Assembly (NCBI GenBank): GCA_019234295.1
Contig: JAFALK010000046.1
Location: 62,001 to 126,000 of the forward strand
Source of the DNA: Roseateles sp.
Lineage (GTDB): Bacteria; Pseudomonadota; Gammaproteobacteria; Burkholderiales; Burkholderiaceae_C
DNA: 64,000 bases
Reading direction: 5' to 3'
Each line of letters opens with the position of its first letter. The stretch's first letter is position 1. Positions 35,767 to 44,614 of the stretch are shown here, in pieces. A program made the position numbers and the translations under genes. The notes beneath the pieces are model-generated. The model ran no database searches and was not told the origin of the DNA. It saw only the letters and a list, made by a program, of their open reading frames with translations.

Positions 35767-36341
35767 GCGTGCAGCACCACGAGCAGTGCCGTAGCCACCG
35801 TCTTGCCCGTATTTCGGATCGCGTGAGGGCCGTCCACCGCATAACGCGCAGTTTCACCTGACTGCAGTTGTCGGCTGGTCCCACTGGCGGTGACTTCAAC
35901 ATGGCCGCTGAGCACACTCAGATGCTCGCGCGAGCCAGGCTCGTGGGCGGCCGATTCGAGTGCGCCGCCGGGCTGCATGCTCAGCTCGTACCACTCGAAC
36001 TGGCCGGCCAGCTCGATCGGGCCGAGGATGCGCAGGCTGCACAGGCCGTCGGGCGTGGCCAGCAAGGGCGTGGCGTGGGCGGGCACGGTCTGGATGGTCG
36101 GGGCAGCGGTCTTCTCGCCACCCAGCAGCTCGGCCATGTCCACCCGCAGGGCATTCGCGAGTCGCCAGACCACGGCCACGGTCGGATTGGCCTGGTTGCG
36201 TTCGATCTGCGAGAGCATGGATTTGGATACGCCAGCCCGCCGAGACAACTCGTCCAGGGACAGTCCCTGCGCCTGACGGAGCGATTGCAGCGTGGCGCCC
36301 ACCTGGGGCGGCGCGGAAGACTCGGGAGACGCAATGGACAT
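35763..36341 (-). CDS. XRE-cupin transcriptional regulator
   Basis: A 192-residue regulator with an N-terminal XRE helix-turn-helix (LRQAQGLSLDELSRRAGVSKSMLSQIERNQANPTVAVVWRLANAL, core LSRRAGVSKSMLSQIERNQ, about residues 23-60) and a C-terminal cupin domain (about 120-190, MQPGGALESAAHEPGSREHLSVLSG and ARYAVDGPHAIRNTG). Such proteins repress or activate amino-acid catabolism genes and sense a small molecule in the cupin. It is divergent from kbl-tdh, with a strong palindrome in the shared intergenic region. The ATG at 36341 is chosen by family N-terminus. Confidence 0.9.
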   Translation of the reverse strand: MSIASPESSAPPQVGATLQSLRQAQGLSLDELSRRAGVSKSMLSQIERNQANPTVAVVWRLANALRVDMAELLGGEKTAAPTIQTVPAHATPLLATPDGLCSLRILGPIELAGQFEWYELSMQPGGALESAAHEPGSREHLSVLSGHVEVTASGTSRQLQSGETARYAVDGPHAIRNTGKTVATALLVVLHA

Positions 36342-36364
36342 GCTTGACCTGGCTGCTTGATTCC

Positions 36365-36392
36365 TTGATACTGCACAAAAGTTCGATATATC
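36365..36392 (+). promoter_or_regulatory. Candidate kbl-tdh promoter
   Basis: TTGATA (36365-36370) and TATATC (36387-36392) are spaced by 16 bp upstream of kbl. The -10 overlaps the palindromic operator at 36378-36399, as expected for a repressed promoter. Four of six -10 bases match the consensus. Confidence 0.4.
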
Positions 36393-36399
36393 GAACTTT
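36378..36399. promoter_or_regulatory. Palindromic operator between the XRE-cupin regulator and kbl
   Basis: A perfect 22-bp inverted repeat with half-site AAAGTTCGATA, extended by CAC/GTG flanks to 14 bp per arm apart from one extra A on the left. It lies centrally between the divergent regulator and the kbl-tdh genes, so it is the likely binding site of the XRE-cupin dimer. Confidence 0.75.
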
Positions 36400-36435
36400 G
36401 TGTAATTTGATGGATTGTGCACCAGGAGTAGAGCG

Positions 36436-37632
36436 ATGACCACCGCCTTTTACGAGCATCTGCAAGCCGAACTGGCGGGCATCCGCGAAGCGGGTCTGTA
36501 CAAGACCGAACGCCTGATCGCCTCGCCCCAGGGCGCCACCGTGCGCCTGGCCGACGGCCGCGAGCTGATCAATCTGTGCGCTAACAACTACCTGGGCTTG
36601 TCCTCGCACCCCGACGTCGTGGAAGCTGCGCACGAGGCGCTGCGAACCCATGGCTACGGCCTGTCGTCGGTGCGCTTCATCTGCGGCACGCAGGACCTGC
36701 ACAAGCAGCTCGAGGCGCGCATTTCCGGGTTCCTGGGCACCGAGGACACCATCCTCTACGCCGCCGCCTTCGACGCCAATGGCGGCCTCTTCGAGCCACT
36801 GCTGCAGGAGCAGGACGCCGTCATCAGTGACGAGCTCAACCACGCCTCCATCATCGACGGCATCCGCCTGTGCAAGGCCAAGCGCTTTCGCTACAAGCAC
36901 AACGACATGGCGGATCTGGAGCGTTGCCTCCAGGAAGCGAGGGCTGCCGCGGCCCGCTTCACGATGGTGTTCACCGACGGTGTGTTCTCCATGGACGGCA
37001 CCATCGCCCAGCTCGACAAGATCCGCGCGCTGTGCGATCAGTACGGTGCATTGCTCGGCGTGGACGAATGCCACGCCAGTGGCTTCATGGGCAAGCGCGG
37101 CCGCGGCACGCATGAGGAGCGCGGCGTGTTCGGCAAGATCGACATCATCACCGGCACGCTGGGTAAGGCCCTGGGCGGCGCCTCGGGCGGCTTCACCTCC
37201 GGCCGCAAGGAAGTGATCGAGCTGCTGCGCCAGCGCTCGCGCCCCTACCTGTTCTCCAACACCGTGGCACCGAGCATCGTCGGCGCCTCGATCAAGGTGC
37301 TGGACCTGCTGGAGGCCTCCACGGCACTGCGCGACAAGCTCGAGGTGAATACGCGCTACTTCCGCGCCGCCATCCAGGAGGCCGGTTTCGAGATCAAGCC
37401 CGGGACCCACCCCATCGTGCCCATCATGGTGTACGACGCCGCGCTGGCCCAAAAGCTGAGCGCGCGCCTGCTGGAGCTTGGCGTCTACGCGGTCGGCTTC
37501 TTTTTTCCCGTCGTGCCCAAGGGGCAGGCCCGCATCCGCACACAGATGTCGGCCGGTCTCGATCGTCATCACCTCGAAAAAGCCGTCGCCGCATTCAAGC
37601 AGGCCGGCACCGAACTCGGCATCCTGAAATAA
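36436..37632 (+). CDS. kbl: Glycine C-acetyltransferase (2-amino-3-ketobutyrate CoA ligase)
   Basis: A 398-residue fold-I PLP enzyme that cleaves 2-amino-3-ketobutyrate with CoA into glycine and acetyl-CoA. The PLP Lys is K244 in [14 protein letters not shown], the same number as in E. coli Kbl. Other markers are [30 protein letters not shown] and [10 protein letters not shown]. The ATG at 36436 has AGGAG upstream; an in-frame start at 36415 gives a non-conserved extension. It is followed after 8 nt by tdh; together they form the threonine-to-glycine route. Confidence 0.97.
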   Translation: MTTAFYEHLQAELAGIREAGLYKTERLIASPQGATVRLADGRELINLCANNYLGLSSHPDVVEAAHEALRTHGYGLSSVRFICGTQDLHKQLEARISGFLGTEDTILYAAAFDANGGLFEPLLQEQDAVISDELNHASIIDGIRLCKAKRFRYKHNDMADLERCLQEARAAAARFTMVFTDGVFSMDGTIAQLDKIRALCDQYGALLGVDECHASGFMGKRGRGTHEERGVFGKIDIITGTLGKALGGASGGFTSGRKEVIELLRQRSRPYLFSNTVAPSIVGASIKVLDLLEASTALRDKLEVNTRYFRAAIQEAGFEIKPGTHPIVPIMVYDAALAQKLSARLLELGVYAVGFFFPVVPKGQARIRTQMSAGLDRHHLEKAVAAFKQAGTELGILK

Positions 37633-37640
37633 GAAGCACC

Positions 37641-38582
37641 ATGCCCAAGATCCTCATCATCGGGGCCAACGGCCAGATCGGCACGGAGCTCGCCCTCGAA
37701 CTCGCCAAGCTGCACGGCGATACCAACGTCATCACCAGCGACCTCTCGCCCGAGGGCCGCGTGCCGCAGCTCGTGCACGAGATGCTCGACTGCACCGACG
37801 CCGCCGGTCTGGCCACCGTGGTCGAGCGCCATGGCGTCACCCAGATTTACCACCTGGCCGCTGCGCTCTCGGCCACTGGCGAGAAGCACCCGATGTGGGC
37901 TTGGGACCTGAACATGAAGGGCCTGCTCAACGTACTGGAGCTGGCCCGCACCAAGAAGCTCGAGCGCATCTTCTGGCCCAGCTCCATTGCCGCCTTCGGC
38001 CCCTGTACGCCGCAGTTGGATACACCGCAGACCACGGTCATGGATCCGACCACGATCTACGGAATCTCCAAGCTGGCTGGCGAGCGCTGGTGCGCCTGGT
38101 ACCACGCCAAGCACGGCGTGGACGTGCGCAGCCTGCGCTATCCGGGCCTGATCAGCTGGAAGACCCCGCCTGGCGGCGGCACGACCGACTACGCCGTGGA
38201 GATCTTCCACGCCGCGCTGAAGGAGGGCCGCTACACCTGCTTCCTCGAGGAGAGCCAGGCCCTGCCGATGATGTACATGCCCGACGCGCTGCGCGCCACC
38301 CTCGAGCTGATGCAAGCCCCGGCCGACAGCATCAGGCAGCGCGGCAGCTACAACCTCGGCGGCGTGAGCTTCACGCCGGCCGGCATCGCGGCGGCCATCG
38401 CCAAGCACATTCCCGGCTTCACGATGGACTGCAAGCCCGACTTCCGCCAGGCCATCGCCGCCAGCTGGCCCCAGCGCATCGACGATCGCGAGGCGAGCCG
38501 CGACTGGGGCTGGAAGCTCCAATACGACCTCGATGCCATGGTGGCGGACATGCTGTCCAACCTGCGCGCCGTGGTGCGCTAA
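37641..38582 (+). CDS. L-threonine 3-dehydrogenase (SDR type)
   Basis: A 313-residue short-chain dehydrogenase/epimerase-fold protein. The Rossmann motif GANGQIGTELALEL is at the N-terminus, and the catalytic Tyr-Lys pair is YGISKLAGERW near residues 139-149, with Ser in WPSSIAAFG. Such SDR-type TDHs oxidise threonine to 2-amino-3-ketobutyrate using NAD and are typical partners of Kbl in bacteria that lack the zinc-dependent Tdh. Operon position directly after kbl supports the call. The family also contains UDP-sugar epimerases, but HPMWAWDLNMKG and GGTTDYAVEIFH fit the TDH subgroup. Confidence 0.9.
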   Translation: MPKILIIGANGQIGTELALELAKLHGDTNVITSDLSPEGRVPQLVHEMLDCTDAAGLATVVERHGVTQIYHLAAALSATGEKHPMWAWDLNMKGLLNVLELARTKKLERIFWPSSIAAFGPCTPQLDTPQTTVMDPTTIYGISKLAGERWCAWYHAKHGVDVRSLRYPGLISWKTPPGGGTTDYAVEIFHAALKEGRYTCFLEESQALPMMYMPDALRATLELMQAPADSIRQRGSYNLGGVSFTPAGIAAAIAKHIPGFTMDCKPDFRQAIAASWPQRIDDREASRDWGWKLQYDLDAMVADMLSNLRAVVR

Positions 38583-38642
38583 TTCACAAAGCCTTTCAGA
38601 TCCGGCGGTGCGCCCGGTTCGTTCCGGGCTAGGCTCAGGAGC

Positions 38643-39443
38643 ATGAACACGCTGCGCCCGCTGTTGTTGCTGATCGCTGTCCTGCTGGGCAGTCCTGCAG
38701 CGCGGGCGGACGAAGACGACTTCAACTACGCACTGGGCCTGCAATTGGCGAACCGGCCCCAGTATCCGGGCTCCAGCGTTCGCGAGACCCGCGTTTCACC
38801 GGTCTGGGCCCTGCACTGGCGACGTCTGCGGATCTCGACAGGCGGCGGCAGCATGCTGATGGGATTCGGGAGCACCGTCTACGGCCCGGGCGCCAGTGCC
38901 GATCTGCTCACCAGCGGCCGCTTGCGCGTGGGTATCTCGCTGCGTTTCGACAACGGCCGCAAGAGCAGCGACTCTGAGTCCACGCGCAACCTGCCCGACG
39001 TGCGGCGCACGCTGCGCGGGCGGCTGTTCGCGAGCTACGCGCTCGACGAAGACCTGCAATGGTCGGCCTCACTCTCGCAGGATCTGCTGGGCCGGGGCGG
39101 GGGTCTGATCCTGGGCTCCGAGCTCAGCAAGAGACTCTATCGTGACGAGCGCAGCGAGTGGTCAGCGGGCGTGGGCGTGACGGCCAGTGACGCCACCCAG
39201 ATGCGCAGTTATTTCGGCGTACGGCCCGAGGACGTGCAGGCCAGCGGACTGCCGGCCTATGCGCCGGGAGCGGGTTTCCGGGACGTCTGGGCCGGCGTCA
39301 GCTACACCCGGCTGATCGACCACCACTGGATCATGCAGGCCACGGCCAACGGTTCGCGACTGCTGGGCCCAGCAGCCGACAGCCCCCTGACGGTGCGCCC
39401 GGCCGCGGCGTCCTTCACGATCAGCCTGGCCTACCGGCGCTAG
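38643..39443 (+). CDS. MipA/OmpV family outer-membrane protein
   Basis: A 266-residue beta-barrel protein. A cleavable signal peptide (MNTLRPLLLLIAVLLGSPAA, cleavage near ARADEDD) is followed by the family start LGLQLANRPQYPGS and the alternating strands of an OmpV/MipA barrel, ending in the aromatic-terminated strand SFTISLAYRR. MipA-like proteins scaffold murein synthases or form porins; the role here is not determined. It converges with the DUF962 gene, and the two stop codons overlap. Confidence 0.85.
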   Translation: MNTLRPLLLLIAVLLGSPAARADEDDFNYALGLQLANRPQYPGSSVRETRVSPVWALHWRRLRISTGGGSMLMGFGSTVYGPGASADLLTSGRLRVGISLRFDNGRKSSDSESTRNLPDVRRTLRGRLFASYALDEDLQWSASLSQDLLGRGGGLILGSELSKRLYRDERSEWSAGVGVTASDATQMRSYFGVRPEDVQASGLPAYAPGAGFRDVWAGVSYTRLIDHHWIMQATANGSRLLGPAADSPLTVRPAAASFTISLAYRR

Positions 39444-39763
39444 AACGCAATCTTGCCCGTCCAGATCTGCCAGTACATGACCCAGTCGCCCATGAAGCTG
39501 TAGAGCGGGCGCGAGAACGAGGCGGGCTTGTTCTTCTCGAAGCCGAAATGCCCGATCCACGCGCAACCATAGCCGCAAAGCAGGCCCAGCAGGATGAAGC
39601 CGGGCGCGCCGCTGTAGATCGCCCAGCCCAGGCACAGCAGGCCTAGAGAGGAGCCGGCAAAATGCAGGCGCCGGCAGGTCCGGTTGCGGTGTTCGCCGAG
39701 GTAGTAGGGGTAGAACTCGGCAAAACTCTTCATCTGCTTGACGTCCTCGACGGTGGTGCTCAT
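39440..39763 (-). CDS. DUF962/Mpo1-like membrane protein
   Basis: A 107-residue protein of the Mpo1/YGL010w-like family (DUF962). The N-terminal FAEFYPYYLGEHRNRTCRRLHFAG has the conserved histidines (core YLGEHRNRTCRRLHF), followed by two hydrophobic helices and WIGHFGFEKNKPASFSRPLYSFMGDWVMY (core GHFGFEKNKPASF). Yeast Mpo1 is a 2-hydroxy fatty-acid dioxygenase; the bacterial role is untested. It overlaps the alpha/beta hydrolase by 4 nt. Confidence 0.87.
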   Translation of the reverse strand: MSTTVEDVKQMKSFAEFYPYYLGEHRNRTCRRLHFAGSSLGLLCLGWAIYSGAPGFILLGLLCGYGCAWIGHFGFEKNKPASFSRPLYSFMGDWVMYWQIWTGKIAF

Positions 39764-40452
39764 GGCCGGGTCTCCTTCAGAATCTGCGCCACTGTAGCCG
39801 TGGCCTCGCTCATCAATGCGTGGCCGGCCTTCAAAACATGCACGCGGGCCTTCAGCGCCTCGGCCAGCGTCTCGGCCTTGCGGGGTGGTGTCATGCGGTC
39901 GATCTCGCCGAGGATCAGCTGTACGGGGCAGCGCACGCGGGCCGCGGCTTCCAGCGCGTCGGCGTAGCCATTGCACAGACCGAGGTCCAGGGCGAGCAGG
40001 CCCGGATCGCGGGCGTGCTCGCGCTGCATCAGCTGCAGCAGTTGCTGCCCCAGGTCGGGCAGGGAGCGCGAGTAGTCGTCGATCAGGGCGAGAGCCTGTG
40101 CCGGGTTCTGCGCAGCCATTTCCAGCAAGGCAGGCGACACCCGCATGGGAAACGCCGTGCCGACCATCACCAGGCCCATCGCCCGCTCCGGCTGCCGCGC
40201 CGCAGCTTCCAGAGCGATCAACGAGCCCATGCTGTGGCCGACCAGCACCGCCGTGGTGATCGAGCGACGATCGAGCTCGGTCCAGACCCAGTCCGCGAGC
40301 GCGGCAATGGAGCCCAGCGGCGGCTCGTGGTTGGCGCCATGGCCGGGCAGGTCCAGCGCAAGGGCCGATGGCAGCTGTGCAAGCACGGGCCGCCAGACGC
40401 TGGCGTTGTTGAGTGCACCGTGCAGCAGCACGGTCGGGGCAGTGGTGTTCAT
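39760..40452 (-). CDS. Alpha/beta hydrolase
   Basis: A 230-residue hydrolase of the alpha/beta fold. The oxyanion segment is LLHGALNNASVW, the nucleophile elbow GHSMGSLIAL has the catalytic Ser near residue 83, the acid lies in LGEIDRMTPP, and the His is in LKAGHALMSE. The sequence resembles the MhpC/BioH-like group of small-molecule hydrolases without substrate signature. The ATG at 40452 fits the fold; the stop overlaps the DUF962 start (ATGA), so the two form an operon. Confidence 0.86.
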   Translation of the reverse strand: MNTTAPTVLLHGALNNASVWRPVLAQLPSALALDLPGHGANHEPPLGSIAALADWVWTELDRRSITTAVLVGHSMGSLIALEAAARQPERAMGLVMVGTAFPMRVSPALLEMAAQNPAQALALIDDYSRSLPDLGQQLLQLMQREHARDPGLLALDLGLCNGYADALEAAARVRCPVQLILGEIDRMTPPRKAETLAEALKARVHVLKAGHALMSEATATVAQILKETRP

Positions 40453-40522
40453 GGTGATTACTGCTGTCTCCTTCTCGGGATTGTGTGCTATGTTTTGAGC
40501 CAGTAAATTCCAGGAGACACCC

Positions 40523-40996
40523 ATGAAGGTCATCGACATTCTGCGCGTCAAGGACGGCAAGGGCGGCACGCTGTTCACGGCCTCGCCCGACGAGCCCCTG
40601 AGCAGTGCCATCACCGTCATGAGCGAGCGCGACATCGGCTCGCTGGTCGTGATGGAGCATGGCGAACTCGTGGGCATGCTGACCTTTCGCGAAGTGATCC
40701 AGGCCGTGGTCAAGAATGGCGGCAGCGTGGGGACGACGCTCGTGCGATCGGTGATGGAAGACCACCCGCTGACCGTCACGCCCGAGACCCAGATCGATGA
40801 AGTGCGCCGCATGATGCTGGGCCGCCATGCGCGCTACATGCCCGTACTCAACGGCCGCACGCTGATGGGCGTGATCTCCTTCTACGACGTGGCCAAGGCC
40901 GTGGTCGATGGCCAGGATTTCGAGAACCGCATGCTCAAGGCCTACATCCGCGACTGGCCGGTCGAAGAGAACCCGGAGCCTGAAGCCAAGCTTTGA
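40523..40996 (+). CDS. CBS domain-containing protein
   Basis: A 157-residue protein that consists mainly of two CBS repeats (about residues 12-65 and 80-140), forming one Bateman module that binds adenosyl nucleotides. The repeats are recognised by SPDEPLSSAITVMSERDIGSLVV and TPETQIDEVRRMMLGRHARYMPVL, with GVISFYDVAKAVV at the second end. Such stand-alone proteins regulate partner enzymes by energy state. It ends with an intrinsic terminator and lies 70 bp from the divergent alpha/beta hydrolase. Confidence 0.9.
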   Translation: MKVIDILRVKDGKGGTLFTASPDEPLSSAITVMSERDIGSLVVMEHGELVGMLTFREVIQAVVKNGGSVGTTLVRSVMEDHPLTVTPETQIDEVRRMMLGRHARYMPVLNGRTLMGVISFYDVAKAVVDGQDFENRMLKAYIRDWPVEENPEPEAKL

Positions 40997-41016
40997 TTGC
41001 CCGATGACGAAGCGAG

Positions 41017-41043
41017 AACGGCCCCGAGGGGCCGTTTTCTCTT
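41017..41043 (+). terminator. Intrinsic terminator after the CBS gene
   Basis: The stem AACGGCCC (41017-41024) pairs with GGGCCGTT (41029-41036) with a CGAG loop, followed by a T-rich tail. It lies 20 nt after the CBS stop and isolates it from aroC. Confidence 0.8.
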
Positions 41044-41085
41044 CTGCCCTCCTAGAATCACTGCCTCAACTCGCCCCTCACTCTC

Positions 41086-42183
41086 ATGTCCGGCAGCACC
41101 TTCGGCCACCTGTTCACCGTTACCAACTTCGGCGAGAGCCACGGTCCGGCCATCGGATGCGTGATCGACGGCTGCCCGCCGGGCATGGAGCTGTCCGAGG
41201 CCGACATCCAGCCAGAGCTCGACCGCCGCCGCCCCGGCACCTCGCGCCACGTGACCCAGCGCAACGAACCCGATGCCGTCGAGATCCTCTCAGGCGTTTA
41301 CGAGGGCAGGACCACCGGCGCGCCCATCTGCTTGCTGATCCGAAACACCGACCAGCGCAGCAAGGACTACGGCAACATCCTTGACACCTTCCGCCCCGGC
41401 CACGCCGACTACACCTACTGGCGCAAGTACGGCCTGCGCGATCCGCGCGGCGGAGGCCGTTCCTCGGCGCGCCTGACCGCACCCATGGTCGGCGCCGGCG
41501 CGGTGGCCCGCAAATGGCTGAAGGAGCAGTACGGCACGAGTTTTCGCGGCTGCATGGTCCAGCTCGGGGATACCAGGATCGCGCACGAGGGCTGGGAGCA
41601 CGTGGGCAACAACCCCTTCTTCGCGGCCAACGTGAGCCAAATCGAAGCGCTGGAAGCGCAGATGGATGCGCTGCGCAAGGCCGGCGACTCGGTTGGCGCG
41701 CGCATCCGGGTGGAAGCGCAGAACGTACCCGTGGGCCTGGGTGACCCGCTGTTCGACAAGCTCGATGCCGACATCGCCTACGCGCTCATGGGTATCAACG
41801 CCGTCAAGGGCGTGGAGATCGGCGCTGGCTTCGGCGCGGTGGCCCAGCGGGGCAGCGAGCATGGCGACGAACTCACACCGCAAGGCTTCGCCTCCAACAA
41901 TGCCGGCGGCGTGCTCGGCGGCGTCTCGACCGGGCAGGACCTGGTGGCAGAAATCGCCATCAAGCCGACGAGCTCAATCCGCCTGCCCAAAAACTCGATC
42001 AACCGTGCGGGTGAGCCCACCGTGGTGGAGACCTTCGGCCGCCACGATCCCTGCGTGGGCATCCGTGCCACGCCCATTGCCGAGGCCATGCTGGCCCTTG
42101 TGCTGATGGACCACGCCCTTCGCCATCGCGCGCAATGCGGTGACGTGCGCCACGAACTGCCGCCCATCCCGGGGCAGCGTTGA
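41086..42183 (+). CDS. aroC: Chorismate synthase
   Basis: A 365-residue FMN-dependent enzyme making chorismate from EPSP, the last common step of aromatic amino-acid synthesis. Signatures are [14 protein letters not shown] at the N-terminus, [21 protein letters not shown] (core [16 protein letters not shown]) and [27 protein letters not shown] (core [18 protein letters not shown]). The length is normal. The MFS gene starts within its stop codon by a TTG. Confidence 0.98.
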   Translation: MSGSTFGHLFTVTNFGESHGPAIGCVIDGCPPGMELSEADIQPELDRRRPGTSRHVTQRNEPDAVEILSGVYEGRTTGAPICLLIRNTDQRSKDYGNILDTFRPGHADYTYWRKYGLRDPRGGGRSSARLTAPMVGAGAVARKWLKEQYGTSFRGCMVQLGDTRIAHEGWEHVGNNPFFAANVSQIEALEAQMDALRKAGDSVGARIRVEAQNVPVGLGDPLFDKLDADIAYALMGINAVKGVEIGAGFGAVAQRGSEHGDELTPQGFASNNAGGVLGGVSTGQDLVAEIAIKPTSSIRLPKNSINRAGEPTVVETFGRHDPCVGIRATPIAEAMLALVLMDHALRHRAQCGDVRHELPPIPGQR

Positions 42184-43361
42184 ATCGCAGCAAGCGGATG
42201 TTGAGCGCTTGCGCAGCGCTCTATGCGGCCTATTTCATCACGGCCGGCCTTTATGGCACCTACGTGCCGCTGTGGTTCGAATCCCTGGGCCTGCCCATTG
42301 TCACCATCGGCTTCCTGATGTCGCTGCCGAGCTGGACGAGGCTCTACGCCTCTTTCGCCTGGGGCTGGCTCGCCGACCGCGACGGGGGCCATGTGCGGCT
42401 GCTGCGCGTGGCTGGCACATTGAGCCTGGTCACGGCCTTTGCCTTGCTGATCGATTCGAGCACGGCCGTGATGGCAGTGGCCATCTTTGCCTACTTCAGC
42501 TTCAACGCCGCCTTCACGCCGCTGACCGACACGGTGGTGTCGGCCGAACTGGCCACGGCCGAAGGCGGCGTGGACGCACGGCGTTACGGTCGCGTGCGAC
42601 TCTGGGGCTCGCTGGGCTACCTGGGTGCCGTGCTCGGCTTCGGATGGCTGTTCGACCACGCGGGCATGGGCGCTTTCGTGCCGGCCCTGCTGGTGTCGCT
42701 CGTCTTGCTCCTGCTTGCGAGCCTGGCGCTACCCACCCGCCGCCTGGCTGCGCACACACACGAGAAAGGTCCGCCTCTGGGTGAGGTGCTGAGCCGGCCC
42801 GACGTGCGCTGGTTCCTGGCCGGGATCTTCCTGACGGTGCTGGCCCATCAGGCGCTGTACTGCTTCTACAGTCTCTTCCTGGCCGCCCAGGGTCATTCCA
42901 AGTCCACCGTTGGTTTGCTCTGGGGCGTGGGCGTGATGGCTGAGATCGGCTGGTTTGCGCTGCAGGGGCGGATGATGGAGCGCGGCACGGTGCACCATTG
43001 GCTGATCGCGTCGGCGGGCGTCGCGGCCTTGCGCTTTGCCGTGACAGCGGCGTTTCCCAGCATATTTTGGCTGCAGACCCTCATGCAGACCACCCACGCC
43101 ATCAGCTTCGCGGCCCAGCACCTGGCCTGCCTGGCGCTGATCACGCGCTACTTCCCGGGGCGGCTGCGCGGCCGCGGCCAGGCGCTGTACCTCGTGATCG
43201 GCTACGGCCTCTCGGGCGTGGTCGCGGCGCTGGGCGGGGCCTGGCTGGTGGACGCCTGGGGCCTGGCGAGCGCCTTCTGGGCGGCGAGCCTGGCTGCGGT
43301 CGCCGGCGCCTGGTGCTGCTTGAAGAGCCATCGCCACACGGTGCAGGTCGTCACTCACTAG
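42180..43361 (+). CDS. MFS transporter (HcaT-like, MFS_1-like family)
   Basis: A 393-residue major-facilitator protein with about 12 helices. The N-terminal part [20 protein letters not shown] and [15 protein letters not shown]-like loop [15 protein letters not shown] resemble the HcaT/nucleoside-permease-like subfamily (PF12832). Later parts are [20 protein letters not shown] and [17 protein letters not shown]. The TTG start at 42180 overlaps the aroC stop; ATG at 42198 is an alternative. The substrate is unknown. Confidence 0.85.
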   Translation: MNRSKRMLSACAALYAAYFITAGLYGTYVPLWFESLGLPIVTIGFLMSLPSWTRLYASFAWGWLADRDGGHVRLLRVAGTLSLVTAFALLIDSSTAVMAVAIFAYFSFNAAFTPLTDTVVSAELATAEGGVDARRYGRVRLWGSLGYLGAVLGFGWLFDHAGMGAFVPALLVSLVLLLLASLALPTRRLAAHTHEKGPPLGEVLSRPDVRWFLAGIFLTVLAHQALYCFYSLFLAAQGHSKSTVGLLWGVGVMAEIGWFALQGRMMERGTVHHWLIASAGVAALRFAVTAAFPSIFWLQTLMQTTHAISFAAQHLACLALITRYFPGRLRGRGQALYLVIGYGLSGVVAALGGAWLVDAWGLASAFWAASLAAVAGAWCCLKSHRHTVQVVTH

Positions 43362-43442
43362 ACGCATTTCGTCGCATGGTCCTGCGAGCGCCGCGGGGCG
43401 CTGCCTAGACTTGCTGCATTCAGTCGGGTCGTGGAGGAAACC

Positions 43443-44603
43443 ATGCGCAAGCAATGGTGGATCGGTGGTGCAGCGATGGCCATGCTGGCCACAGGTGCCG
43501 CGGTCGCGGTGTACGCGAGCAAGGGTGACGAGGTCAAGCACAAGGACGGCGAACCGGCCAAGGTCGCGCTGGAATTCCAGCAGAAGGAGATCACCCGGCC
43601 CATCGTGAGTCCCATGCCCGACGAGATCGAGTTCTCTGGGCCCCTGGTGGCGCCGGGCACGGTGACGGTCAAGTCCAAGGCCGCGGGCACCCTCGTGAGC
43701 CTGAGCGTGAGCGAAGGCAGCCGCGTGCAGGCGGGCCAGGCCCTGGGCCAGCTTGACCTCGAAGAACTGCGCGCCCGGGTTGCCGAACGCCACGCCACGG
43801 TGGCGTCCGTCAAGGCACAGTTCGACCAGGCCGAGCGCACCTACCGCACGAACGAGGCGCTGGCTGCCAAGAACTTCATCGCCACCACGGCCCTGGACAA
43901 CTCGCGCGCCGCCATGGAAACCGCGCGTGCCCAGTGGCAGGCAGCGCAGGCCCAGCTCGACACCATGCAGGTGAGCCTGCGCCAGGCAGCGCTGGTTGCT
44001 CCCATCAACGGCGTGGTCGCCAAGCGGCTGACGCTGCCGGGCGAGAAGGTGGCGCCCGAGCAGGCCCTGCTGACGATCGTCGACCTGAGCAAGCTCGAAC
44101 TGGCTGGCCTGGTCGGCACGCACGAGGTGAGCCGCCTTACCCCCGGCATGCCCGCCAACCTTCGCGTGGAAGGCTTCGACCAGCCCGTACGGGCCCGCAT
44201 CGCCCGCATCAATCCGGCCGCCGAACCCGGCACACGCTCGATCGGCGTGGTGCTGGCCCTGGACAACCCCGGCGAACGCTTCCGCGCCGGCCAGTACGGC
44301 GTGGCCAAGGTGGAGCTCGCGGACAAGGCTGAACGGCTGACCCTGCCCGAGACCGCCATCAGCAACAATTCTGGCCAGGAGCAAGTCTGGCTGATCGAAG
44401 ACGGCAAGCTGGCGCGCCGCATCGTGACCACGGGCCGCCGCGACGCCCGTGAGGGGCGCGTTGAGATCCTCAAGGGTGTGAACGCTGATGCGCAAGTACT
44501 GGCCGCCCGCTTCGACAATCTGCGCGACGGCGACAAGGTGGCGGTGGTCAGCACCAAGGCCAGGATCGCCAGCAGCGCGGCCTCGGTCCCTGTGGTGCGC
44601 TGA
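43443..44603 (+). CDS. RND efflux periplasmic adaptor subunit
   Basis: A 386-residue membrane-fusion protein with an N-terminal membrane segment (WWIGGAAMAMLATGAAVAVY). The barrel-sandwich hybrid halves are KSKAAGTLVSLSVSEGSRV and APINGVVAKRLTLPGEKVA, with a short coiled-coil hairpin between them; a beta-barrel and a membrane-proximal domain follow. GGAGGAAA precedes the ATG at 43443. The permease gene follows 11 nt later but carries an internal stop, so this adaptor may have no functional pump unless the stop is read through. Confidence 0.92.
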   Translation: MRKQWWIGGAAMAMLATGAAVAVYASKGDEVKHKDGEPAKVALEFQQKEITRPIVSPMPDEIEFSGPLVAPGTVTVKSKAAGTLVSLSVSEGSRVQAGQALGQLDLEELRARVAERHATVASVKAQFDQAERTYRTNEALAAKNFIATTALDNSRAAMETARAQWQAAQAQLDTMQVSLRQAALVAPINGVVAKRLTLPGEKVAPEQALLTIVDLSKLELAGLVGTHEVSRLTPGMPANLRVEGFDQPVRARIARINPAAEPGTRSIGVVLALDNPGERFRAGQYGVAKVELADKAERLTLPETAISNNSGQEQVWLIEDGKLARRIVTTGRRDAREGRVEILKGVNADAQVLAARFDNLRDGDKVAVVSTKARIASSAASVPVVR

Positions 44604-44614
44604 AGGAGAACACC

